Source: Anisus vortex (lineage: Eukaryota; Mollusca; Gastropoda; Planorbidae). From it: a stretch of 64,000 nucleotides of DNA. Position 1 is the first letter of the stretch. Each line of letters begins with the position of its first letter. Below are positions 1 through 11,600 of the stretch, piece by piece. The notes beneath the pieces were generated by a model. The model had not been told where the DNA came from, searched no databases, and saw only the letters and a list, made by a program, of their open reading frames with translations. The position numbers and the translations under genes were made by a program. The DNA lies in NCBI GenBank assembly GCA_949126835.1, contig OX421503.1, forward strand, positions 2,437,001 to 2,501,000, written 5' to 3'.

Positions 1-1548
1 TATAAATTAAATTTAAAGGGTCAAAACAATGGCATCTGTATTTATTATAAAAAAAATCAAAACAGAAATAAATTCAAGAACTAAATGACTTAGCTACTGT
101 ATGTTAAAAATCAAAATGCATCCAATACAACAGTTAGCTGCAGGTTAAAAAAGAAAGTGTTCGTAACTGACTACTACCCAGTACGGTACCAGTAATTGAC
201 CCCCCCAAAAAAAAAATCAGGTCAAGTCAAAATCTAATATTAAAATACAAAATAATTTAAAAAACAAACAAAAAAATGCTCACAACATTTATGGGCAATT
301 TGGTTTGAATTAAAACCTCCAACCATTTCTTTCTTGACCCAATCATGGGCTTGACTGCGAAGGAAGGAAATTGATTGTGTGTGTATATAAAAAACAAAGC
401 AAATACAGTAAACTCGTTCAAATACTGCATCTTATATATATATAATATATAAAGGAGCATACAAACAAACTGTACTATCATAAATATCTACTGTATAAAA
501 TAGATGAAGAGAGAGAGAGAGAGAGACAACGTGAGGTAAATAAAACACCAAGCAAGTGGCAGTGCTGCGTTAACTGTGAATTATATCAGCGAAAGGAAAA
601 CAGAAAGAAGAGAAAGATGAAAATAAAACATTATATTCTACTGGCATGGAGTCATCTTAGAGTCATCTACGGTAAAAAGAGCCTTGTCCCTTCGGTGTAC
701 CGGGAATAAAAAAAACAAAGGTATTTTTCTACTGGAATTTGCGCAAGCCGTGTCTTTGTGTGCAGTCAACATAGTGGCAAAAATTAAATACATAAATGTA
801 TATTTATATTTGTAAAAAAAAAAAAAATCAGAATGGAAACAACGGGGAAAAGAAACAGACATGGCAGTTGTAATATTGTGAATTATGAACAGATTGCACC
901 CTAAGAAGCTGAGGTTATTATTATATTATTATTAACAGATTGTTCACTCCACTCGAAGGAAGTTTCTTTTTCAAGGATTTCAGTAAGCACGCAATAAATA
1001 AATTACATGTCCAGCAAACACAAAAAAAAAAAAAAAAAAGCAACAACATCAACCACGCATTATTTATACGTTATATGTTACAAATGCATTTTTTATGTTA
1101 CAAACAAGTTATCTGTTACGATCATCATACTGTATGTTTGCTACAGTCACGTAACAATGACAAATTGCACAGGTAAAAAGACAAAGATAAAAAAACTATT
1201 TTTTTTTACTTTAAAAAAATACAGCTGAGTTTGAACACAAGGGCCTTTAAAAAAAACATCTTTGTACACAAGTTTTTTTTTATTCAGACAAACATACTCA
1301 TTCTAACAATAGCATTATTCTTTTTTTTAAAACAACACATTTTTTGTTTTATATATCCTCAATAATACATTACTATACCGTATTACGGTATAAGCCTATA
1401 TATATATTATTTATATATATATATATAACTTATTTTCATATGTGTGTACATTTTTCATTGCACATGTGTAACCTGACTTCCTGTGAGCTACAATTCCCAT
1501 AAGTACCATACGGTACTAAAAACCTGAATGGCTATTATTATACAGCAC

Positions 1549-1720
1549 TTGATGAAGGCCCAAATTTGAAATGGCAGATTTCGTAACATCATATGAAGGC
1601 CCAAATTTGAAGTGGCCCATTTCGTAACATCATATGATGGCCCAATTATGAAGTGGCCGATTTGAAACATCAGATAAAGGCTCAACTGTGAAGAGGCCAC
1701 TTCGAAACATTATATGAAGG
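1549..1720. repeat. Degenerate ~41-bp tandem repeat, about four copies
   Basis: Units begin ATGAAGGCCCAAATTTGAA, followed by a TGGC..TTTCGTAACATCAT block. Copies at about 1553, 1594, 1635 and 1676 diverge progressively, and a fifth partial copy follows. It lies 0.8 kb past the stop codon, possibly in an extended 3' UTR. Confidence 0.75.
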
Positions 1721-2176
1721 GCTAAGCATTAAAAGGACATCATAAAATATACAAATGACCAAACTTGTAAGTGGCTATTGTGTAACAGTCAACAATGAGT
1801 CTTGTAAGTACCAGGCCGATCAATACAAAACATACCAATGACTTTATTCTTTATTCAGCCAGCAAAGCAAAACCTCACATTTTATTCTTTAGATACTTCT
1901 TCATGCAACAATGTCTCGGCAAGAGTTAATTCATCCTATATATATATATATATATATATACAAATTATATAAAATATATAAATGCTGGTGTTTATTTGGT
2001 GATTACCTGTCAAACACCAAATCCTGTCTGTAAAAAATAAAGTACTTTCTAGCAGTCAATCACTATTATGTTATTATTATAATAACTATTATTGAAAAAG
2101 AACTTTATTATAAACAATAACAAACAAAAAATAATGATATATATTCAGAAAAAAAAAAAAAAAAAAAAAGAATATA

Positions 2177-2182
2177 TTTATT
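2177..2182 (-). promoter_or_regulatory. Candidate polyadenylation signal of the RhoGAP gene
   Basis: The minus strand reads AATAAA 342 nt beyond the stop codon. It is followed after a few bases by a run of about 20 T (2151-2169 on the plus strand is poly A), which would serve as the U-rich downstream element. Another AATAAA lies at 2104-2109 and more farther left, so a longer 3' UTR is possible. Confidence 0.45.
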
Positions 2183-2523
2183 TGAAGTTAAACGATGTCT
2201 AAAAAACAAAAATGACTGAAACATATAGGCCAGATAGGATTGCACTTTTTCACTTACATTTATCTGGCCAGATTGTGCATCTTTGACAATAAATACAATA
2301 GTATTGAACTTGACATTGTAGCATACAGGGGTCTTGTATTTATCCAGTGTCAGTAAAAGCCATTTGAATAAAGACTAGAAGAACTGGGGCTGGATGGGGG
2401 GATCGCCGGCCCTGTGTACAGCAAACCTGGGGGGCCACCCACTGTCACGGCAGCGTCAAGACAAGTTTCCCTGTCTGTAAAGTTTTGTCATGGTTAGTTT
2501 CACGCATACACTGAAGCCCAGCA

Positions 2524-5500
2524 TTATTTCTGTGTGCCGTAGAAAGGTTTGGGACCGAGTCTCAAAGGCTGAGATTTCAAGTCGCCGGGGTGGACCATTG
2601 GGACCACAGAGGAGAGGGGGATCTCCAGGCTCAGCCTCATGATGTTCACCCGCTTGTGCTCCTCGGGCTGCGGGGAGGTGGACCGGACTCGGGTGCGCGG
2701 GCCGGGCACCTGCTGCACGGTCAAGGAAGAGGGGGTTGCCGGCAAGGCTACCTGATCGAGGTCGGCCGGTGAAGTCTCGTGGTCACGCCTCTCAAAAACC
2801 TGCCTCAGTTCCTTAATGCTGTTCCTCCGCTCATTGTTCCTCGGAGATGTCGGAGGAGTGTAGGCGCTTGGAGACTGAGGAGGAGTGCTCTGGCCGATCA
2901 ACAGCTGTTTGGCCTCTTTTGGGGTCGCCTCCCGTTTCGCATCTGCTCGCCGTTTAATGACAGAGGAGGGCTGGGGGCTGGAGAGTTGCTGGCCCTGAGT
3001 GGAAAACAGATCAGTGCCTGTCGATGCAGTGTAGGAGGAAGACATGGATGTTAAATGGCTGGATGCGAATCTCACAGTGCTGCCCTCGGTGTGGTGAGTC
3101 GTGTCAGATTCTGATGTTGATGATTCACTGTAAGTCCTGGATTTAGAGTTGCTTCTGTACCTGGGCGGTCTTGAATTGTTTTTGGCTACCGATGACGGTG
3201 AAACAGATGGGGCTGTTACACAGCTGGAAGTAACGGGAGGTGAAACCTTGTTCAGTTTCCTGCCGGGAGATGATGGCTGCTGCTTTAGGTCAGCGGAACC
3301 ACGCGGTCTTTCTTTCGATGAGCTTGTCCGCTGCTGCTGACCTGATTGCGATGGAGATTTAATAGGAGCCTTTGGGGAAATAACATTTTCTTTGTTGCTG
3401 ACACTTACACTGACAAGGTCAAGGTCCATCGTTGGTGGCACCCGTTCCCTGGACCTAGACATGCGTGAGCTGTCCAGCGAATGGCGGCATTTATTATGTA
3501 AAGAAAGAAGAGTACTGTCCTCACCAGTTTCCATTTCATGCTTACCCCCCTCTAAGCAAGGGGTCAAATGTCCAGCGTGTCCTAACATAGATCCAGAGTA
3601 GGTCCTGTCCCTGTGCTTGGTTCCTGGACTCCCGGAGCTGTCCGACACATTCGAGTCTGAGCCGCGCTCAAAGAGACTCATGAGGCTCTGCATCTTCTGA
3701 GAGCGCTTCACGCGCAGCGATCCAGTGCACAGCCCAAACATCTGCTCCCCCTCTGCGTCTTCTGGAACGAAAAGGTCATGCCTCTCGGCAGCCAGCTGTA
3801 AGAACGAGTCATCCAGGGAGGACCTGCTCCCAGCCATGTCCAAATACTGACCAGGGCCCGCCCCTTGCTTGGTGAGGCTGATGTGGGACTCTAGGAATTT
3901 AGAGCGCCTTGGCAGTGACTTTGAGTCGTAATGAAACTTCCTTTTTGCTACTGGTGGCGGAGTTTTCTTTTCTATACTTTCATTTTTGACATCATTTGAT
4001 ACATGTTTAGTCACATGACTCACAATAAAAGATTCTTTACTATCTTTTGACCCTTCAACCCCCTTGGACTGCGGATTAGAACTGGCATCTGTTTCAAGGC
4101 CCTCTGCCAGTTGCCTCGAGGGCTGGCTTACTTTTTTGGCATGGACAGTTTGGATTTTTTTCTTCAGCTCCTGCGACTCGATGACCAGCTTGGCGCCCTT
4201 TTCTGGGACATCTTTCACCGTGACAGTTTTCTTTGCCGCCGACCCTGACTCTTTCTTGCTGGACTCTCTATCCCCTTTGCCAGTGTTGTCCCGCTTCACG
4301 GACTGCCGTGTGACCTCTATGACATCATCGCCGGGCGGTACCCCCTGCTGGTTTCTAAAACTGTTGCTCATTTTGCGAGGCTTAGGGACAGGGCTGGGTA
4401 TCTTACTTTGTGGCTTACTGACCCCAAGGCTCGTGGCTTCCGATTGCTGAGGACTGGGGACCCTATGAGACAGGGGAATGCGTGAGGATTTATCTGGGGC
4501 GCTTTTCATATCACGACATTTAGCATTCGTGCCAAGCTTCGACGACCCTCCTGTTGCAGATGGGGTTCGTGGTGTGGGCGAGACTGGGCTAAAGTCTGCA
4601 ATCTTGGTGTCCGAGGATCTTCTTGCGTGTCCGCCTCTTTTACTTGCAGCCACAGGAGACGCTTCAGAACCGCGTCGGACATGACCAGCTTTTGAAGATG
4701 AAGAAGAGGATGAGGTTGAAGAAGAGGAGGGTGAAATGTCAGCGTGCATGGAAGAAGACATTGACCCAGAATAGGAAGATCGATATGCCTGATTACTGGA
4801 ACTAAATTTGTGCACGACGTCTGGGCTAGCTTTCGGTCTAGGGATTTTTGAGAAGGATGTTTTCCTTCCTGAAAAGCTTGAGTCACTAGTTGGAGTCAGA
4901 CTGTCGAATGTTCTCTCAGTGCCATCTTTGCTTTCAGGAGACAAGAGAATCTCACGGCCCCGATTGAGCACATTCTGAATTTCCTCGTTGTCTATACCCC
5001 CCTGGCAGTTCTCCACGCTGACTATACACGTCTCCACACTCTCTCCGCTGGACGACCTGATCAGTCGAGTCTCCCTGATCACTGGCGTGGCTGGCTCAGA
5101 CCTCATCACTTCCAATGAGGTCTCTACTTCCATGGAGACAGCCCCTTGCTCGTCAATGTCTGTCCTGACGTCCCTGGAAGCCAAAACCGTGAAGGTGTCT
5201 TCCACCGGTGAGTGAGTCCGGGAGCTGTCGGAGCGTGGGGACTTGAGCTCATCCACCAGCTTATTGCACAAGTTATCCACCTCCATGGCCACCTCATCCT
5301 CACTGCTGATATTGGACCTTTCAGACTTCCACACATTCCCCTGGACAACTCTGCTGGGCTTGTGGTCAAGGTTCAACAGCCTCCTCCTGCCCATTTCTTG
5401 GAGACCGGGCTGCCTTTCAAATACCTCGTCTTCCAGAGAGTCCAGTAAGCCACGTCTTTCATTTCTGGCCAGCTCCTGGTCCAAACCAGCTTGTCTCTCC

Positions 5501-8500
5501 TGTGCCATAGTTCTTTCAAAGCTATTGCTCCTCAGGTTACCACTAATAACTGTGTCTGCATCTCCAGAACCATTTCTGAAGAAATCAAAGGCGTTGGCAG
5601 TCTGCTCCGAGATGCAGTTATCTGTGTTTGATTTCCTCAGGGTCGTTTTGTTTTCCATGATGATATCCATGGATGTGTGGACTTGAGGCAATGACGGCGA
5701 TGGGTGGATGTTCACTGGATAGTGGGCCGAAATGGATGCTGGAATGTCCATTGAGAATTCATCAGGATGGTACAGGGCAAGCTGAAGAGGGACGTTCGTC
5801 CTGGCCGGCACATCACCACCTGCATTGCTATCCGTAGGGGTTGTAGTGGACTGAACCAAATCGGGCAAGGCTTCTCTAAGAGGAGTTGCAACTGGACTTC
5901 TAGCGTGGCCGAACTGGACATTGGCAAAAGAAGAATCAGGAGACTGGAGACTACTGTTGGAAGATTCCCGGCTCAGCCTGGCTCTCTGGCTCATGATCCC
6001 AGCAGCACAAAGGCTGGACATTCTCTCTGTTTCTGTAGCGTCCATCTGTGCAGAGAACAAAGCATTGGACTGCCAAGAGAAATTGTCTGGCAGGTCTTCA
6101 TCCTGCTGCCTTGCTCTCGGTGAGTAGCTAATATCAAACCTGGGGGAGGTAAGAGGTGACCTTTGGTCAACTCGAGGTGAATGCTGTCTTCTCACCACAT
6201 GGTAAACGATTGGATCTCCAGTGGGCAGGTCCACACTGAGTGAACCGAGGTTCCTCCTATCTGCTAAGCCCACTGGCACTTGCTGCCCTTCATTCTGTGC
6301 TCTATTTATGGCCAAAAGCTCTGTTGCTGTGTCATCTTCGTCAGGGGAAGCAACTTCATCAAACTCTTCTGAGCTTTTGGAGGAAATGGACGATGTTGAG
6401 GAGGACGAGGTAGATCTGTTCCTGCACATGTTTGCGATGTTGCTTCTTCCATCAGTACTTTCCAGAAAAGGTCTGGGGTCAGACAACTGAGGCTCCCTAA
6501 CAGTTAAGGCACTTGCGCTATGGCCCTCCACCTGACCTCGCTCTTGCCGCCTCAGGCGCGGCTGGATGACCTTGGTCTCCACGGTGATGTGGTCGTCCTG
6601 CTGCCTGTGTGTCTGCTTATACTCAGTGCTGCTTCCTCCAGTGTCTTCCAAATCCTGCTCAAGCCTGGGCGTGTGTCCTGCTCTGTCTAGATTCATGTCC
6701 TCTGAGAGAGATGGCACCTCTGATAGGAAACCAGACGTTTCCAGAGTTGGGCTCAATAGAGGTATGTTGGCAAGGGAGTTAGTACTTGCAACATCAGTCA
6801 CAAAAGTCAAAGAGTCATCTGAGTCAGACTGACTGTATGACTTTGCTGCTAAAGTGTTCTTCTTATACTTGTGTGACACGGAAGACTTATTAGCCCGATC
6901 TATATTTGACACCAGAGACTCTTCTACACTCTTATCCAAAACTCTGACTATCGCTGCTGACCTCAGGTCAGCTAATACTTGAGGGGTGACCTTCACTTCA
7001 GGACTGGTGCTGATGTCGAGGTCAGATGAAATCATCCGGTGGGAGCCAGAGTCGGGTTTGAAAGCCATGTCCATCTGGCGGTTTATCTCTCGTAGGGTTC
7101 TGGTCATCAGGTGGTCATTCTCTGTGAGGCTGTCCAGGCTGGTGCTTCTCCTCCGCCTGGGGTCTGACTCCTCCACTCTCAGCGACCCCCCGACATTGGT
7201 GGGGGTCACCCCATCCTGGGCGTTGGTGAAACTGTTGATGGACATTGACAGCTCACTGATGGTGACAGAGGACAGCATGTCAGACTGGCTCTCTGTCACG
7301 TTCTCCAGCGACCGAGCTATGTCGCTGGGCACACTCAAGCACTTGCTCATTCCCAGTCGGCCTTTCGGGTCGGGTGCCGACACGTCAGAATCAAAACTGC
7401 CAGAGTTGCTCGACTGACAGGACAGGTGCTGTGGCGATGGGTGCTTCTCGTGGGTGCCTGGTGATGAGTGCTTGGATGAGGGCCTAGGTGGAAGTCCCTC
7501 TCTCTCCAGACTCTTCAACAGGTCCTGCAGATTCTCCATGTCCCTAGACGTGGCACTGGCGCTCGGAATGAACTCGGCTTTTCTCCTCACAACCCGGGTT
7601 GAGCTGGGCTCCATGCTGCTCTTTTCACTCCCTCCTCTGTGGTATATTGTGCCGCTGTGTTTGCCACCGTCACCTCTGCCTCCTTCTAGCGTCCTTCTTC
7701 CAACCACTGGCACTAGCTTTTCGCTATGAGCTCCCTGGTTCGGATCCTCCAGCCCAAGAAGCTGCTTAACACTTGCCTGGTTTGTGTGTTCTCTAGGCCC
7801 CGCGTTCAACGATGCCGGAAACTCTGTCTGCTTCAAAGAAGCAAGAGGTGAAGGTTGATTAACACTGAATTCTGTTTCCTTCTGAGAACTGTTGGTCACT
7901 GTGATAGTCGTTGTCGTTTCCACGCCACTAGAGAACAGAGTCTCTTTGCTGACTGCTGCGTCGTCACCTACTCTGTAGCTGGAGGTGTCACCGATGCCAG
8001 GCCTTGGGAACAGCATGGCGTTCATGGCCAGCCTGGTGTCAATCTGGTCCAGCACCTCCTGCATGTTGCAGCCAGAACTGGATATTGACATTGTGCCCTG
8101 GCTGTCCGGAGTGCTGGCCACGCCCAGGTCATCGTCTGACAGGATCTCAGCATAGTCGTGGAAGCGGGAGTAGAAACGCCTCATCCTGCTCTCACGGTCG
8201 TCATTGTCATAAGGGCTGCCATCAACTCTGGCAGGCACGTCACCTGAGGACAGGGTCCCTTTCTTGGACAACACCCTAGGCGAGCTCGGGGATAAATGTG
8301 AGGGAGATATTTCTTCTTCCCCCTTTGCTTTTTTCCTCCCAACGGGCGGAGTTTTGGCGCTCCTCTTAAGAGGGGACAGGGTCAGTTCCTCGTTGGATTT
8401 GGCAAACCGGGTCTTGTCTGCCACCTGCTGAAGCCTTGACTTGATGGCAGCATCAATGTCGATATCCCCCTGGCTCTCCCGCTTGGGATAGATGAAGTCC

Positions 8501-8684
8501 TCAAGGCTGATGTCCATGTCCTCACCACTGCCAGAGGTCTCATCTCTCGTCACGCTGGAGCTCCTCTCTTTGGTTGGCCTTCTGTCCTGGTGTGGGGTGT
8601 TGGGGGCCGAAGGGATCCTTCTGTGCAATGCTTTACGGGCTGAGTCCCCTCGATGGAATGACTGCCGAGAAGCATTGTTGCCAT
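2524..8684 (-). CDS. ARHGAP32: Last exon: 2052-residue disordered tail of the RhoGAP
   Basis: The acceptor TTTTTATTCAG|ATGGC joins exon 18 in phase and the frame runs 6161 nt to TAA at 2524-2526. The protein is Ser/Pro/Thr-rich with no recognisable folded domain. Visible short motifs: a Lys-rich PPVGRKKAKG near the start (NLS-like); PPPVAKRKF and PVPKPRK (proline/basic, SH3-ligand-like); basophilic sites HVRRGSEAS, HARRSSDTK and RRNSIKELRQVFE; and three SxIP motifs at residues 2214 (SKIP), 2336 (SRIP) and 2362 (SKIP). The frame has no internal stop. Most other frames open within this interval are shadows of it. Motif functions are inference. Confidence 0.93.
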
Positions 8685-11600
8685 CTGAATAAAAAGAACA
8701 AGGAATAAAATTAGCATTCTGGGCCTATTCAACACTATGGACAATCAGACTTAACTTATACGCTACCGTAAGCTGTATGTTTAGACTCAATGTTTAAAAG
8801 ACTCTGATAGGGCTTAGCTAGCTTAATAATATATTTGCTTTTAAAGATCAGAAACTAAGAGACAATTCATTTCTCATTTTAATTTCATTTATAATACAAA
8901 AAGTGGAAAAGTATATAACATCAAATTCAGAAATGTTTAAAGTCAATGGGGCTAGTACAGTCACTGAAATGATCCATTTAGAATAAGAAGTATAACTTGG
9001 AATGAGTTGACTGCTTCCTATGTTCAAACTATGTAGTGTATTCTACTTGTAAACATGAAATATAGGGAATGAGTTGACTGCTTCCTATGTTCAAACTATA
9101 TAGTGTATTCTACTTGTAAACATGAAATGTAGGGATCGAGTTGACTGCTTCCTATGTTCAAACTATGTAGTGTATTCTACTTGTAAACATGAAATATAGG
9201 GAATGAGTTGACTGCTTCCTATGTTCAAACTATGTAGTGTATTCTACTTGTAAACATGAAATATAGGGAATGAGTTGACTGCTTCCTATGTTCAAACTAT
9301 GTAGTGTATTCTACTTGTAAACATGAAATATAGGGAATGAGTTGACTGCTTCCTATGTTCAAACTATGTAGTGTATTCTACTTGTAAACATGAAATGTAG
9401 GGATCGAGTTGACTGCTTCCTATGTTCAAACTATGTAGTGTATTCTACTTGTAAACATGAAATATAGGGATCAAGTTGACTGCTTCCTATGTTCAAACTA
9501 TGTAGTGTATTCTACTTGTAAACATGAAATATAGGGATCGAGTTGACTGCTTCCTATGTTCAAACTATGTAGTGTATTCTACTTGTAAACATGAAATATA
9601 GGGATCAAGTTGACTGCTTCCTATGTTCAAACTATGTAGTGTATTCTACTTGTAAACATGAAATGTAGGGATCGAGTTGACTGCTTCCTATGTTCAAACT
9701 ATGTAGTGTATTCTACTTGTAAACATGAAATATAGGGATCAAGTTGACTGCTTCCTATGTTCAAACTATGTAGTGTATTCTACTTGTAAACATGAAATAT
9801 AGGGAATGAGTTGACTGCTTCCTATGTTCAAACTATGTAGTGTATTCTACTTGTAAACATGAAATATAGGGAATGAGTTGACTGCTTCCTATGTTCAAAC
9901 TATGTAGTGTATTCTACTTGTAAACATGAAATGTAGGGATCGAGTTGACTGCTTCCTATGTTCAAACTATGTAGTGTATTCTACTTGTAAACATGAAATA
10001 TAGGGATCAAGTTGACTGCTTCCTATGTTCAAACTATGTAGTGTATTCTACTTGTAAACATGAAATATAGGGATCGAGTTGACTGCTTCCTATGTTCAAA
10101 CTATGTAGTGTATTCTACTTGTAAACATGAAATATAGGGATCAAGTTGACTGCTTCCTATGTTCAAACTATGTAGTGTATTCTACTTGTAAACATGAAAT
10201 GTAGGGATCGAGTTGACTGCTTCCTATGTTCAAACTATGTAGTGTATTCTACTTGTAAACATGAAATATAGGGATCACTAGAATAGAAATAATCAAACCA
10301 GATAGAACAAATTTATGGGACTTGGTGGTCTAGCTGGTGCGCTTTGAGACTCTCAAACCCGAGGTCTCTGGTTCAAATACAGGCACAGACGGCAGTTGTT
10401 GTTTTTTTCCACTGGACTTTTAGAGTGTCATGGAGTCTACCCAGCCCTGATGTTAGTTTTGCAATAGTAAAGGTGGCATGGCATTAAGAGCTGGCCACAC
10501 CATACCCTTGTATTTAGGGGTTAGGGAAACTGTGCTATAGACCTATACTATTTGATAGGGACTCTTGACAATATTTAATACCAAGAAAATTGAAACCTTT
10601 TATACATTCATCTTGACACATTTGGTATGTGTGTGTGTTTAAACTCCTGAGAGAGAAAAAGGGACACATTTCTAAGGCTGCTCAACAATAAAACCTGAAC
10701 ACTTTCTGAGGGAAAAGTGACACAATAATTCTATCATAAGGGCTCATAGACTCACCGGCATTGCGAGCTGCTTCCTGCGTGATCTGGCGGCTGCGGAGGA
10801 CTGCAGGAGCATCAGAGGACAGCGATCGCTTGTGTGACAAGTGAAACGAGCCAGAAGGTGTAGCTGTTCAGGGGGGGGGGGGGGAAAGCACAAATTACAT
10901 TTAATTCACCGTACGCAAAAAAAAAAATTCTTTTAAATCAAGTACAACAACAAACATTTTCTTTTTGTAACATGGGTTGGCAAACAGTTTTGTTGAAAGG
11001 TTCTGAGTAGAACATAATAGTTTTGCTATTAAATATAAATTTTTGATGCAAGGGTCTGGACACAGTGTTCTCCTGTCTGACCCAGACATGGTAGATACTG
11101 ACCTTAGCAGGGTAAAGTAAAAGCATTGAGATGGCCGTCAAATCCCATTGCACACTATGGCTGCAGTAAATGGATGACTAGGGGTATAGTCTGGTACAGG
11201 GGTCAGCAAACTACAGCAAGCGTGCCAGACTTGTCACACCGAGAGATTTTCAATGGCACGCTGCAAAGGCCCAAAAAGCCTATTGAAGTCTCTTCTGCGC
11301 CAAATTTAGTGCTACAACAGGATGACTTTCAGGCTGTTGGCATGCTAAATGAATTAGGAAATTCTACTTTGGCACACACTATTATGAAGGTTGCAGACCC
11401 CTGGCCTGGTATGTCTGCCACCTGGCGACTTCAAGTTTTGCTAAAACAAATATCTATTGCTTTGTCAAAGGCTGAGAGCGTGCCAAAACACAACCTGTCC
11501 TTGACCTTACCTTTCCCAACAGGTGAGGCCTCCTGCTTGTTGTTCGGGGCAGACGTTGAGGTGTTCTCCGTGTGGCTCTGTGACGCCCGGCTGCTGATGC

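Larger units (their letters stand above)
1..2523. other. 3' UTR and downstream flank, AT-rich
   Basis: No credible coding sequence. The part adjoining the stop codon is 3' UTR; the rest is AT-rich with A/T homopolymers, (AT)n runs at about 1400-1430 and 1936-1975, a GA run at 507-527, and the degenerate 41-bp repeat listed separately. Scattered AATAAA hexamers occur on both strands. Confidence 0.5.

Noticed and set aside
4064..7417. Plus-strand frames of 100-147 codons opposite the last exon
   Set aside because: They are antisense shadows of the 2052-codon exon, without start context or domain similarity.
9000..10277. CRISPR array
   Set aside because: Units are contiguous near-identical copies without unique spacers, and the setting is an animal intron.
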